49,109 nt of DNA, taken from positions 1 to 49,109 of the forward strand of contig JADFQN010000004.1 of NCBI GenBank assembly GCA_022561755.1. Reading direction: 5' to 3'. This document shows positions 16,656-25,735 of the stretch, piece by piece. Within the stretch, counting starts at the first letter, position 1. Every line of letters starts with the position of its first letter. A program made the position numbers and the translations under genes. The stretch is from Bacteroidota bacterium. GTDB lineage: Bacteria > Bacteroidota > Rhodothermia > Rhodothermales > Rubricoccaceae. Under the pieces are notes generated by a model, which searched no databases, had not been told where the DNA came from, and worked only from the letters and a program-made list of their open reading frames with translations.

Positions 16656-18260
16656 TTATTCGGTTACCGCAACGGTATCCGGCCAGCGGAGCGGCACCTG
16701 CACAATGGCGTCGGGTTGCCCGGCGGCGGCCTCCACAGCCCTCGCCTTGGCCTCCGCAGTGTTGAGGATGGCTTGGACCACAGCCTCGCTCTTGTCAAGG
16801 AATGGCGCGGGGCCGAGCCCCAGCCAGACCATGAGCGCCGCCAGCGGGACCATCAGTCCGATCTCCCGAAAATTGAGATCCTTTATGGTCCGATTTTCCT
16901 CGTGCGTGATCTCGCCGAAGAACGTCCGGTAGACCATCCACAAGAGGTACACCGCAGACAGAATCACGCCCGTCGTAGCGAGGATGACGAAGACAACACT
17001 GAAGGCCGAACTCTTCCACGAGCCGATCAGAATCAGAAACTCACCCACAAACCCGTTGAGGCCCGGCAGCCCGGCGGAGGCGAACACCGTGAGCATCATA
17101 AAGAATGTGAACACCGGGACGGTCTTGGCGATGCCGCCGAAATCGGCCATGTTGCGCGTGTGGCGGCGCTCGTAGAGCATCCCGATCAGAAGGAAGAGCG
17201 CGCCTGTGGAGATGCCGTGGTTCACCATTTGGAACATCGCGCCCTGCACGGCCTCGGTAGTGAAGGCGAACAGACCGAGCACCACGAAGCCGAGGTGGCT
17301 GACGGAGGAATACGCGATCAGCTTCTTGGCGTCCTCCTGCGCGAACGCGACCAGCGCGCCGTAGATGATGCCGACAACTGCCAACACGGCCAGCAGTGGT
17401 GCAAACTGGTGCGCGGCGTTCGGGAAAAACGGGATGGTGAAGCGGATGAGCCCATACGTGCCCATCTTCAGAAGCACGCCCGCCAGCACCACCGAGCCGC
17501 CGGTGGGCGCCTGCACGTGGGCGTCGGGGAGCCACGTGTGGAACGGGAATAGCGGCACCTTGATGGCGAACGCCAGCAGGAAGAGGAAGAACAGCCAGCC
17601 CTGCGCCCCGAGCGGCACCCCGAAGCTGACAAGCTGGTACCAGTCGGCGGTGAACACGCCGCCGTTGATGGCGTCGCCTGCCGCGAAGCCGAGCCACAGC
17701 ACACCGACGAGCATCAGCAGCGAGCCAACCAGCGTGTAGAGCACGAATTTGATTGCCGCGTAGACCCGGTTCTCGCCGCCCCAGATCCCGATGATGAAGT
17801 ACATCGGGATGAGCGTGATCTCGAAAAAGACGTAGAAGAGGACCAGATCGAACGAGAGGAACACGCCCAGCACGCCAGTCTGAAGCAGTAGCATCAGCGT
17901 GTAGTACCCCTTGATCTGCTTGCCGATGTACGTCCACGACGAGAGGATGACGATCGGCCCGAGGAGCGTGGTGAGCATCACCAGCAGCAGGTTCAGGCCG
18001 TCCACGCCCACGAAGTACGACACGTCGACGCCGGGGAACCAGTTCACCTTCGCCATGAGCTGCGGCGCCTCGGCCGTGCTTACGGCTGGATCGAACCCAG
18101 CATACAGGCCCAGCGACAGCAGAAAGGTGACGACCATCGTCACCAGCGCCGTCCATTTAACGCCGTTGTCGCTCGGCAAGAGAAGCGCCACCAGCGCGCC
18201 GGCCGCCGGGAGGAAAATCACCAGCGAGACGAGGTGCGGAATGGAAGCAAGTGCGTTCAT
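16656..18260 (-). CDS. nuoM: NADH-quinone oxidoreductase subunit M
   Basis: An antiporter-like membrane subunit of complex I. The 534-residue product has about 14 membrane segments and the family motifs: FFEITLIPMYFIIGIWG (the conserved Glu of TM5), KFVLYTLVGSLLM, AFAIKVPLFPFHTWLPDAHVQAPT and DAKKLIAYSSVSHLGFV. The last 45 residues are a hydrophilic tail. It is followed after 13 bases by the antiporter gene and preceded by nuoL across a double palindrome. Confidence 0.96.
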   Translation of the reverse strand: MNALASIPHLVSLVIFLPAAGALVALLLPSDNGVKWTALVTMVVTFLLSLGLYAGFDPAVSTAEAPQLMAKVNWFPGVDVSYFVGVDGLNLLLVMLTTLLGPIVILSSWTYIGKQIKGYYTLMLLLQTGVLGVFLSFDLVLFYVFFEITLIPMYFIIGIWGGENRVYAAIKFVLYTLVGSLLMLVGVLWLGFAAGDAINGGVFTADWYQLVSFGVPLGAQGWLFFLFLLAFAIKVPLFPFHTWLPDAHVQAPTGGSVVLAGVLLKMGTYGLIRFTIPFFPNAAHQFAPLLAVLAVVGIIYGALVAFAQEDAKKLIAYSSVSHLGFVVLGLFAFTTEAVQGAMFQMVNHGISTGALFLLIGMLYERRHTRNMADFGGIAKTVPVFTFFMMLTVFASAGLPGLNGFVGEFLILIGSWKSSAFSVVFVILATTGVILSAVYLLWMVYRTFFGEITHEENRTIKDLNFREIGLMVPLAALMVWLGLGPAPFLDKSEAVVQAILNTAEAKARAVEAAAGQPDAIVQVPLRWPDTVAVTE

Positions 18261-18272
18261 TCAATTGATACT

Positions 18273-18322
18273 GTAGGGGCGATTCATGAATCGCCCTAGG
18301 GCGACCCGGCGGGTTGCCCCTA
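18273..18322. repeat. Double GTAGGGGC-type palindrome in the nuoL-nuoM gap
   Basis: Two adjacent palindromes. The first contains the perfect core GCGATTCATGAATCGC within GTAGGGGC...GCCCTA. The second is GGGCGACCCGGCGGGTTGCCC, ending in CTAC. The pair is bounded by GTAGGGGC on each outer side, when read on opposite strands. The right edge supplies the TAG stop codon of nuoL (18320-18322). It could form strong RNA hairpins between nuoL and nuoM and so adjust their relative expression. Confidence 0.75.
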
Positions 18323-20383
18323 CGCGAATAACATCAAGGCAAGGACAACGGCGACACCGAGCACGAAAGCGAGAGCGTAATGCTGCACGACGCCGGTCTG
18401 GATACCGCGCAGACGAAGCGCCATCCCCTGCACCATCTTTGCAACACCGTTGACGGCGCCGTCGACGGCGTTCTCGTCGAAGGGGGCAAAGACGAGGCGT
18501 GCTCCGTTCACCACCGGATTGACGATCACCTTCTGGTAGAACTGGTCCACGGAGTACTTGCGGGAGAACGTCCCGTAGAGCGGGCCGAAGAAGCGCTTGA
18601 CCGACGCGTCGGCCTCGGGGCCACGCGCTCCCCAACGGATAACGAACCATGCGAACAGCACGCCGCCGGACGCAATCGCCAGACCGAGGAACAGTAGGCC
18701 CCACTCAATGGAAGGTGACACGTGAAGCTCGTGCAGCGGCTCGGCAACGGGTCCGCGGCCATCGTGGACGAGGAAGTGGTGGATCTTGCTGCCTCCAAGC
18801 ACGGCAGGCAGACCAACAAATCCACCAACCACGGCAAGCGCCGCCAGCACCACGAGCGGCGCCGTCATCGTCCACGGACTTTCGTGTGGCTTCGTGTCCA
18901 TCGCATCCGGCCAGCGCGGGTTGCCCTCGAACGTGAGGAGGTACGCGCGCGTCATGTAGATGGCCGTCAGCACTGCCGTCACAACCCCGACGATCCACAC
19001 GAAATAGGCCCACATCTCCCCGTTGTAGCCCAGCTCAAAAGCTTTGAAGAGGATCTCGTCCTTCGAGAAGAAGCCGGCCAGCGGCGGGATTCCGGCAATC
19101 GCCAGCGTGGCGACGAGAAAGGTGCCCGCCGTCCACGGCATGTACTTCCGAAGACCTCCCATCGTGCGCATGTCCTGCGCGTCGAAGTCGCCTTCGTAGG
19201 GTAGTTCCACCCTTTTCAGCGGATCGTCGTTTGGCTCTCCGTTGGATCCGAGCACGCCCTTGTGCTCCAGTTCGTGCTCCACGTGGTGCATCGCGTGGAT
19301 GACCGAGCCGGAGCCGAGGAACAGGCACGCTTTGAAAAACGCGTGCGTCATCACGTGGAAAATGGCCACGAAATACGCGCCGACGCCCACCGCGAGAAAC
19401 ATGTAGCCCAGTTGGCTCACGGTTGAGTACGCGAGCACCCGCTTGATGTCGTGTTGGGTGATGGCGATGGTCGCGGCCATGATGGCCGTTAGCGCACCCA
19501 CGACGGCGATCACCGTCATAGCCGCCGGAGCCATCAGCACCATTGGGCTGAGGCGGGCAAGGAGGTACAATCCGCTCGTCACCATCGTGGCGGCGTGGAT
19601 GAGCGCGGAGACCGGTGTCGGGCCCGCCATGGCATCCGGGAGCCACACAAACAGCGGAATCTGCGCGCTCTTTCCCGTCGCGCCCACAAAGAACAGCAGC
19701 ACCACACCGAGCAGCGTACCGGCTCCGAAGAGGTTCAGGGTTTCCGGTGCGAGGAGCGTAGTAAAGTCGAAGCCGAACGACCCGTCGATCTTTTCCGTAA
19801 CGACCGCGAAGATGACGAACAGCGCCAGCAGGAAAGCAAAGTCGCCGATGCGGTTGACGATGAAGGCCTTGTTTGCTGCCGCCGAGTTCTTCAGATCGGT
19901 GTACCAGAACCCGATGAGCAGATACGAGCACAGCCCAACGCCCTCCCAACCGAGGAACAGCACGAGCAGGTTCTCCGCGAGCACGAGGTTGAGCATCGCG
20001 AAGATGAACAGATTCATGAACGCGAAGAACCGCCAGTAGCCGGCGTCGCCGTGCATGTACCCGATGGAGTACAGATGGATCAGCGCGCCGACGCCCGTGA
20101 CGATCAGGGTCATCACCAGCGAAAGCTGATCGATCCTGTAGGCGAACTCTATCTGCAGGTCGCCCGCCGCCATCCACGTGAAGTACGTCACCACTTCCGG
20201 CTCGCCGTGGAAGCCGAGGAACAGCTTTACCGCCAGCACAAACGGAATCGCCACCGCCGCCGTCCCCAGCCCACCGATGATCCACTCGTTCTTTCGGTAC
20301 GCCGGCACGAACAAGCCCATCAGCCCGTTGAACGCCGCCAGAGCCAGCGGTAGGACGATGATGAGCAGTACGGACGTTTCCAT
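18320..20383 (-). CDS. nuoL: NADH-quinone oxidoreductase subunit L
   Basis: The largest antiporter-like membrane subunit of complex I, which carries the long lateral helix. The 687-residue product has about 16 membrane segments. Visible motifs are FLGWEGVGLCSYLLIGFW, AFIVNRIGDFAFLLALF, SAQIPLFVWLPDAMAGPTPVSALIHAATMV and DIKRVLAYSTVSQLGYM. A loop of about 50 charged residues (HELEHKGVLGSNGEPNDD) lies in the middle. The C-terminal region contains KYSVDQFYQKVIVNPVVNGARL and ends in a hydrophobic helix. Its stop codon lies in a palindromic element. Confidence 0.96.
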   Translation of the reverse strand: METSVLLIIVLPLALAAFNGLMGLFVPAYRKNEWIIGGLGTAAVAIPFVLAVKLFLGFHGEPEVVTYFTWMAAGDLQIEFAYRIDQLSLVMTLIVTGVGALIHLYSIGYMHGDAGYWRFFAFMNLFIFAMLNLVLAENLLVLFLGWEGVGLCSYLLIGFWYTDLKNSAAANKAFIVNRIGDFAFLLALFVIFAVVTEKIDGSFGFDFTTLLAPETLNLFGAGTLLGVVLLFFVGATGKSAQIPLFVWLPDAMAGPTPVSALIHAATMVTSGLYLLARLSPMVLMAPAAMTVIAVVGALTAIMAATIAITQHDIKRVLAYSTVSQLGYMFLAVGVGAYFVAIFHVMTHAFFKACLFLGSGSVIHAMHHVEHELEHKGVLGSNGEPNDDPLKRVELPYEGDFDAQDMRTMGGLRKYMPWTAGTFLVATLAIAGIPPLAGFFSKDEILFKAFELGYNGEMWAYFVWIVGVVTAVLTAIYMTRAYLLTFEGNPRWPDAMDTKPHESPWTMTAPLVVLAALAVVGGFVGLPAVLGGSKIHHFLVHDGRGPVAEPLHELHVSPSIEWGLLFLGLAIASGGVLFAWFVIRWGARGPEADASVKRFFGPLYGTFSRKYSVDQFYQKVIVNPVVNGARLVFAPFDENAVDGAVNGVAKMVQGMALRLRGIQTGVVQHYALAFVLGVAVVLALMLFA

Positions 20384-20387
20384 GAAC

Positions 20388-20458
20388 GCTATTGCGTAGT
20401 TCGTATTGCGTATTGTGTGAGCAAGAACCCCTTACGGAATACGCAACACGCAATACCT
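20388..20458. repeat. Word-repeat palindrome in the nuoK-nuoL gap
   Basis: The left arm has TATTGCGTAGTTCGTATTGCGTATTG; in parts, TTGCGTA words repeat three times. The right arm has GGAATACGCAACACGCAATACC, the inverted counterpart. It uses the same vocabulary as the spacer at 12969-13034. No gene is present. Confidence 0.7.
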
Positions 20459-20465
20459 CGGGGCG

Positions 20466-20771
20466 TCAGCCCCTAAACAGATTGATCTCGCTTACGTTGA
20501 CCGTTTCCCTGTTGCGGAACAGGGCGATGATGATGGCGAGGCCCACAGCCGCTTCCGCCGCCGCCACGCTCATCACAAAAAAGACGAGGATCTGCCCGTT
20601 CACGTCGCCGAACGTCTGGCTGAAGGCCACCAGCGCGAGGTTCGCCGCGTTCAGCATCAGTTCGATGGACAGGAAAATGACGATCGCGTTGCGCCGAAGC
20701 AGCACTCCGAGCACCCCGATCACAAACAGAATGGCGCTGAGGGAGAGGTACCAGTTGAGGGCGAGGTGCAT
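20466..20771 (-). CDS. nuoK: NADH-quinone oxidoreductase subunit K
   Basis: A small membrane subunit of complex I with 101 residues and three membrane helices, the family's normal size. The conserved Glu residues of the second and third helices are visible: [18 protein letters not shown] (Glu36 region) and [19 protein letters not shown] (Glu72 region). These belong to the proton path between NuoJ/K and the antiporter subunits. It lies between nuoJ and nuoL on the minus strand, with repeat-filled spacers on both sides. Confidence 0.96.
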   Translation of the reverse strand: MHLALNWYLSLSAILFVIGVLGVLLRRNAIVIFLSIELMLNAANLALVAFSQTFGDVNGQILVFFVMSVAAAEAAVGLAIIIALFRNRETVNVSEINLFRG

Positions 20772-20775
20772 CGTT

Positions 20776-20857
20776 CGTTCTTGGAGCTTAGTGCTTCGTT
20801 CTTAGTGATGTGTTAGGGGACATAGAAGGCAAAGCACGAAGGGCGAAGAACCAAGCA
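20776..20857. repeat. Word-repeat palindrome in the nuoJ-nuoK gap
   Basis: The left arm reads GTTCTTGGAGCTTAGTGCTT then CGTTCTTAGTG; the right arm reads GCACGAAGGGCGAAGAACCA then AGCACTA. The arms are inverted relative to each other, and each contains repeated short words (TTAGTG, GTTCTT; CGAAG, AAGCAC). It is non-coding. Confidence 0.7.
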
Positions 20858-21367
<510 letters not shown>

Positions 21368-21534
21368 GGGCGGGCGAGGAGGTCGGCGGCGGCGGGTTCA
21401 GAGCGCGAACTGGGTAGCTTGACAGCGCCCGGGCAGACCCACGAAATTACCCTGAACGTACATACTGCGCATAGCATTTGCGTGAAAACCTGAGAGCCCG
21501 CCGAGGGTCCTCAAAGCCTGCGGAAACTCACCGA

Positions 21535-23196
21535 TCAGGCGCCCGCCACCTCGATGCGCACGGGCTTGTTGAAGACCGTCTCGAAGAGCTCCGCCCCTTG
21601 CGTGGCTGCCCAAACGTCGAGGGAAGGATCGGCGGAGGTGTAGAGAGTGAGGACGAAGGCGTCGTCGTCCAGGCGCGGCGCGAGGCGTGTGACGTTGCGG
21701 AAGTGGCTGCGGTCGAGGCCATTGGCCAGGCGAAGGAACGCGGCGAGTTCGAGGACCAGCTGCTTCGGCCCCGGGCCGAGCCGCTGGAAATCGGTGTGCG
21801 TGGGCTTGGGGACACCCGCGCGGTGGTAGCGCGCCACGTTGGCCACGATGGCCTTTTCCTCGGGAGTGAAGCCCTGCAAATCGGCCTCCTGGATGATGTA
21901 GAGGGCGTGTTTGTGGTGATTCCGGCGGCTGATGGCGTAGCCGATGTCGTGCAGGATGGCGGCGAACTCGAGCAGCTCGCGCTCCTCCTCCCCCCGGCCG
22001 TGCAGAGCGCACGTGGCATCGAACAGCTGGAGGGACATCCTCGCCACGTGCTCGGCATGGACCTGATCGAACCGAAGGCGCAGCGCCAACTCGTAGACAG
22101 ACTGCTCTCGGCGCGTGCGGAACGGCGAAAGGCGGCGGATCCACTTCAGCTCTCGCGCCACGTACTCGATTACGATGCCCTCGCGTAGCGCATCCGGCGA
22201 AACGATGAACCGCTCGATGCCGAGGTCCTTGAGGATCACGTCCAGCAGGATGGCGCCCGCCACAATCTGGTCGGCACGGCGCTCGGCGATTCCCGGCGTG
22301 GCAAGCCTCTTCTCATAGTCGGAGAGCATGATGCGCCGCGACACTTCGCGGACGTGGCCGGCATCGAACGTCTGGTCGAAGACTGGAGCGTCCACATCGC
22401 CGTAGGCAGCAGCCGTTACCTCGGCAATACTCAACAGCGAACCCGACGAACCCACCACCCGCCGCACCCCGTGCTTCCGCGCTTCCGCAAAGACGTCTTT
22501 GAGCTGCTCGCGGAGGTAGTCGCGAAGCGCCCGGAACTCTGCCCGGTTGACGGGATCGGTGGTGATGAATTGCTCGGTTAGGCGCTGGACGCCCAGCGGC
22601 AACGAGGCCAGCATGTGCGCCCCTTTGGCATCGGCCACGATGAACTCGACCGATCCCCCGCCTACATCCACCAGCAGCGACGGCTCGGAGAGGTCCACAA
22701 TCTGGCTCACCGCGAGGTAGATTAGGTGCGCCTCCGTCTCGCCGGCGATGGGCCGCACGACGATCCCCGTTTCGTGCCGGACCCGGTCGATGAACTCGCC
22801 ACCGTTGGCGGCTTCGCGGATGGCGCTGGTCGCGCACGCGAGGTAGGCGCTTACGCCCCAGCCCTCAGCCACCTCCCTGATGGCGTGAAGAGCGCCCATG
22901 CCCCGCTCCATGGCTGCGTCCGTGAGCTTGTGCTCCGCAAACTCGCCCTCGCCGAGTTTCACCATTTCCTTCTGGCGGTCCAGAATGGCAAACGTACCGT
23001 CCGGGAAGGCGTCCACGATGATGCCGTGGAAGGAGTTCGTGCCCAGGTCGATCACGCAGAGCCGCAGCGCCTCGGGCTCCTCCGCGCGGTCTTCCACGGG
23101 CGGCCGCGAAACGACGAGATCGGGCGGCGCCACACCAGTCGCACCGTCGGGGAGGGCAACGCGGATGATCTCTTGAGGGGAGGATGTCTCGGGCAT
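21535..23196 (-). CDS. Ppx/GppA phosphatase with C-terminal HD domain
   Basis: A 553-residue cytoplasmic enzyme. Residues about 45-345 are the actin-like Ppx/GppA domain, with phosphate-binding loops IDLGTNSFHGIIVD and LLVDVGGGSVEFIV, the RPIAGETEAHLIYLAV segment and a VVGSSGSLLSIAEV loop. Residues about 370-535 are an HD-type domain with LLEFAAILHDIGYAISRRNHHKHALYI, here shown in part: AAILHDIGYAIS. The family hydrolyses polyphosphate or pppGpp, and HD-bearing members also include guanosine pentaphosphatases. Which substrate is used here is open. It is transcribed towards nuoJ's upstream region as a separate unit, and is divergent from the acyltransferase gene, with two identical palindromes in between. 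Confidence 0.9.
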   Translation of the reverse strand: MPETSSPQEIIRVALPDGATGVAPPDLVVSRPPVEDRAEEPEALRLCVIDLGTNSFHGIIVDAFPDGTFAILDRQKEMVKLGEGEFAEHKLTDAAMERGMGALHAIREVAEGWGVSAYLACATSAIREAANGGEFIDRVRHETGIVVRPIAGETEAHLIYLAVSQIVDLSEPSLLVDVGGGSVEFIVADAKGAHMLASLPLGVQRLTEQFITTDPVNRAEFRALRDYLREQLKDVFAEARKHGVRRVVGSSGSLLSIAEVTAAAYGDVDAPVFDQTFDAGHVREVSRRIMLSDYEKRLATPGIAERRADQIVAGAILLDVILKDLGIERFIVSPDALREGIVIEYVARELKWIRRLSPFRTRREQSVYELALRLRFDQVHAEHVARMSLQLFDATCALHGRGEEERELLEFAAILHDIGYAISRRNHHKHALYIIQEADLQGFTPEEKAIVANVARYHRAGVPKPTHTDFQRLGPGPKQLVLELAAFLRLANGLDRSHFRNVTRLAPRLDDDAFVLTLYTSADPSLDVWAATQGAELFETVFNKPVRIEVAGA

Positions 23197-23271
23197 GGCC
23201 GAAGGGTAGGCATTGCCGCCGAATCCGGCAAGCCGCTCCGCGAATTGTTTCTGACGGCCAAATATTGTCGT

Positions 23272-23291
23272 GGGCGAGATATATCTCGCCC
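23272..23291. repeat. 20-bp perfect palindrome GGGCGAGATATATCTCGCCC, copy A
   Basis: A perfect 20-base palindrome. An identical copy lies 118 bases further on at 23390. Both lie in the gap between divergent genes, about 75 bases before the Ppx/GppA start codon in this case. Perfect symmetry fits either a dimeric regulator site or a dispersed cruciform-forming repeat. Confidence 0.8.
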
Positions 23292-23389
23292 ACTATGTGC
23301 CACGAAGAACGCCATGCTGCTGCAACGTCTCATGCTTTTCCATTAACCGGATTCTGATGTCGCCGCGCCGGAAAGTGCCTAATCGATGC

Positions 23390-23414
23390 GGGCGAGATAT
23401 ATCTCGCCCCTACC
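23390..23414. repeat. 20-bp perfect palindrome, copy B, with CCCCTACC tail
   Basis: The same 20-base palindrome as at 23272, here followed by CTACC, so the right border reads CGCCCCTAC, like the palindromes at 18273-18322. It lies about 70-95 bases before the acyltransferase start codon. The 287-base gap between the two genes has no other feature. Confidence 0.8.
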
Positions 23415-23483
23415 GGGGATACATGACACTGCGGCGACATTGGTGGTCATCGTAATTTTCGCCCGCCACCCGTTTACCCACCC

Positions 23484-24104
23484 ATGCCCGAACACCGTTA
23501 CGACTTCATGGAACTCCCCGCCCTTCCCCCGTCAATGCCGTCGCGGGGCACGGTGGCCGGGCGATTGTTCGGCGGTGCCATTCTGAAGGTGCTCGGATGG
23601 AAGGTCAGCGGCGCGTTTCCGGACATCCCGAAGTTCCTGATGGTGGCCGCTCCACACACTTCGAACTGGGACGCTATCATAGGTCTGGCAGCGGTGTTAC
23701 GACTAAACCTTGACATACACTTCTATGTCAAAGATAAGGCGTTTCGGTTGCCACTGGGATGGATAATTCGGAAGCTCGGCGGCATCGCCGTCAACCGGGA
23801 TGCTGCACACGGGCTCGTCGGCGAAGCCATCAGTGCGTTTGACGAACGCGACACGTTCGTTCTCGGCATCACGCCGGAAGGAACGCGTAAGAGAATGGAC
23901 CGATGGAAGACCGGCTTCCACCACATTGGCCGCGGCGCCAACGTGCCGGTTGTCCTCGTGGCGCTCGACTTCGGCAGGAAGACCATCGGCCCCATAGCTA
24001 CTGTCGATCTAACAGACGACGTGAACCACGACCTCGCTGTGATCGCCGGGCACTTCGAGGGGATTCAGGGGCGGAACCCGGAGTTGTTTACGCAGCCGGT
24101 GTGA
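23484..24104 (+). CDS. 1-acyl-glycerol-3-phosphate acyltransferase-like (PlsC domain)
   Basis: A 206-residue PlsC-family acyltransferase that would move a fatty acyl group to a lysophospholipid or related acceptor at the inner membrane. The catalytic HX4D motif is HTSNWD (His58-Asp63), and the second motif is PEGTR (131-135), followed by KRMDRWKTGFHHIG. The product is short, lacks a clear N-terminal membrane helix and belongs to the compact PlsC group common in Bacteroidota relatives. It stands alone, divergent from the Ppx/GppA gene and convergent with the FG-GAP gene. Confidence 0.85.
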   Translation: MPEHRYDFMELPALPPSMPSRGTVAGRLFGGAILKVLGWKVSGAFPDIPKFLMVAAPHTSNWDAIIGLAAVLRLNLDIHFYVKDKAFRLPLGWIIRKLGGIAVNRDAAHGLVGEAISAFDERDTFVLGITPEGTRKRMDRWKTGFHHIGRGANVPVVLVALDFGRKTIGPIATVDLTDDVNHDLAVIAGHFEGIQGRNPELFTQPV

Positions 24105-24119
24105 GTAGTAAAACTTTGG

Positions 24120-25616
24120 CTACCTGATCACCGTCAGCCGCTGCGTAGCAATAGAAGAGCCGGCCTCCAGCCGGAGGACATAGACGCCGGGAGCGAGGCG
24201 TCCCGCGTCGAACGCAACTTCATGTTTTCCAGCCGCCATCTCCCTCGCGCATAGAACGCGCACCTCGCGTCCCAACAGGTCGTAAATCCGCAGCGCCACG
24301 TGGCTCCGCTCCGGAACCACGAACTCGATGGTTGTTTGATCGCTGGAAGGGTTCGGGTAAGCAGCGGCCAAAACTGCTTGAGCAGGCAGGTCGTCTACCG
24401 GCTCTTCGATGTCTACCGTGATCCCTTCGTACACATAAGCCGATCCACCGCCAGTACGTTTATCGTAATCACCAGGCGCTCCGACGAGAGCAACATTCCC
24501 TGACATCGAAACGGTAGTCCCAAATCCATCAAGCTCGGCGCCGTCGCTCGCCACCAGCTTTTGCTCCTCTACCCACATCACACCATTCCAGCGAAAAACA
24601 TACGCAGAGCCGCTGCCGCTGCCATTGTCGTCCTCACTACGCGCACCCACAAGGAGAACATTGCCGGAGACCGAGACACTGTGACCGAATTGGTCACCCT
24701 CGACGCCATCACTCGCTATCAGCTTCTGCTCTTCCTGCCACTTCATGCCGTTCCAACGAAAGACGTACACTGAACCACTGTACTCGTCGTCGCCGGAAGC
24801 TCCTACAACAACGATATCGTCGTAAACGGAGACACTCTGGCCGAACTGGTCCCATGCTGAGCCGTCGCTCGCTATCAGCTTCTGCTCTTCCTCCCACGTC
24901 ACGCCGTTCCAGCGAAAGACGTATGCCGACCCACTGTTACTGCCATTGTCGTCGTCAAAGTGTGCCCCAGCAACAGCAACATTCCCGGCGACTGAGACAC
25001 TCCATCCTAACTGATCCGCTAGATCGCGATCACTCGCCAACAGCTCATGCTCCTCTATCCAATCCTCGCCATTCCAGCGGAAAACGTATGCCGAACCTGT
25101 ATCAGGGCCACTGTCGTCGTCTCGATACGCCCCGACAACGGCAACATCCCCAGAGACCGAAACACTTATCCCGAATACATCAAGTAATGCGCCATCGCTC
25201 GCCGTCAGCTTCTGCTCTTCCTCCCACGCCCCGCTGACGTCGCGAAAGATGTACGCCGCCCCGCTATATTTACCGTTATCGTTATCACCCCAAGCCCCCA
25301 CGAGGACCACATCTCCTGAGATCGACACGCTGAACCCGAAAAAACCATGAGAGGCTGCGTCGCTTGCCATCAACTTCTGCTCCTCTTCCCACACATTTCC
25401 GTTCCAGCGGAACACGTATGCGGCCCCTGTACGGTGATTGTCGAAATCCGCACCGACAACGGCAACATCTCCGGAGACCGAAACACTGTACCCGAAGCCT
25501 CCCGTACTGTCGCTGGCAGTCAGCTTATGTTCGGTGGATTGCGCAAACAGGACCCGGGGAATTGCCGTAAGCCCGGCAAGAACGAGCGAACCGACCAGAA
25601 TGAATGTCTTTAGCAC
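24120..25616 (-). CDS. Seven-repeat FG-GAP secreted protein with T9SS sorting domain
   Basis: A 498-residue exported protein. GTG 25616 gives a clean signal peptide (LKTFILVGSLVLAGL core, ending VLFAQ); the open frame extends upstream to a TTG at 25661, but that adds charged residues before the signal. Seven tandem units of about 55 residues follow, each with ASDG...FG.SVSVSGDV..VGA..DD..G..SGSAYVFRWNG..W.EEQKL, expected to form a complete seven-bladed beta-propeller. The Asp/Asn-rich turns may bind calcium. The C-terminal sorting domain starts AAYPNPSSDQTTIEFVV and ends QRLTVIR. The repeats are also visible at DNA level. It is likely cell-surface or released; function is unknown. Confidence 0.9.
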   Translation of the reverse strand: MLKTFILVGSLVLAGLTAIPRVLFAQSTEHKLTASDSTGGFGYSVSVSGDVAVVGADFDNHRTGAAYVFRWNGNVWEEEQKLMASDAASHGFFGFSVSISGDVVLVGAWGDNDNGKYSGAAYIFRDVSGAWEEEQKLTASDGALLDVFGISVSVSGDVAVVGAYRDDDSGPDTGSAYVFRWNGEDWIEEHELLASDRDLADQLGWSVSVAGNVAVAGAHFDDDNGSNSGSAYVFRWNGVTWEEEQKLIASDGSAWDQFGQSVSVYDDIVVVGASGDDEYSGSVYVFRWNGMKWQEEQKLIASDGVEGDQFGHSVSVSGNVLLVGARSEDDNGSGSGSAYVFRWNGVMWVEEQKLVASDGAELDGFGTTVSMSGNVALVGAPGDYDKRTGGGSAYVYEGITVDIEEPVDDLPAQAVLAAAYPNPSSDQTTIEFVVPERSHVALRIYDLLGREVRVLCAREMAAGKHEVAFDAGRLAPGVYVLRLEAGSSIATQRLTVIR

Positions 25617-25735
25617 GACAGAATCGCTATCTCGTAGCGTGCAAATGGAGATTGACGACAAAATATAGCCCGCTGAGTGCCCAATAAGGGTCGGAACCTA
25701 TACAGAATCTTCTTCTCGCTCGCTCACCCACCGTC

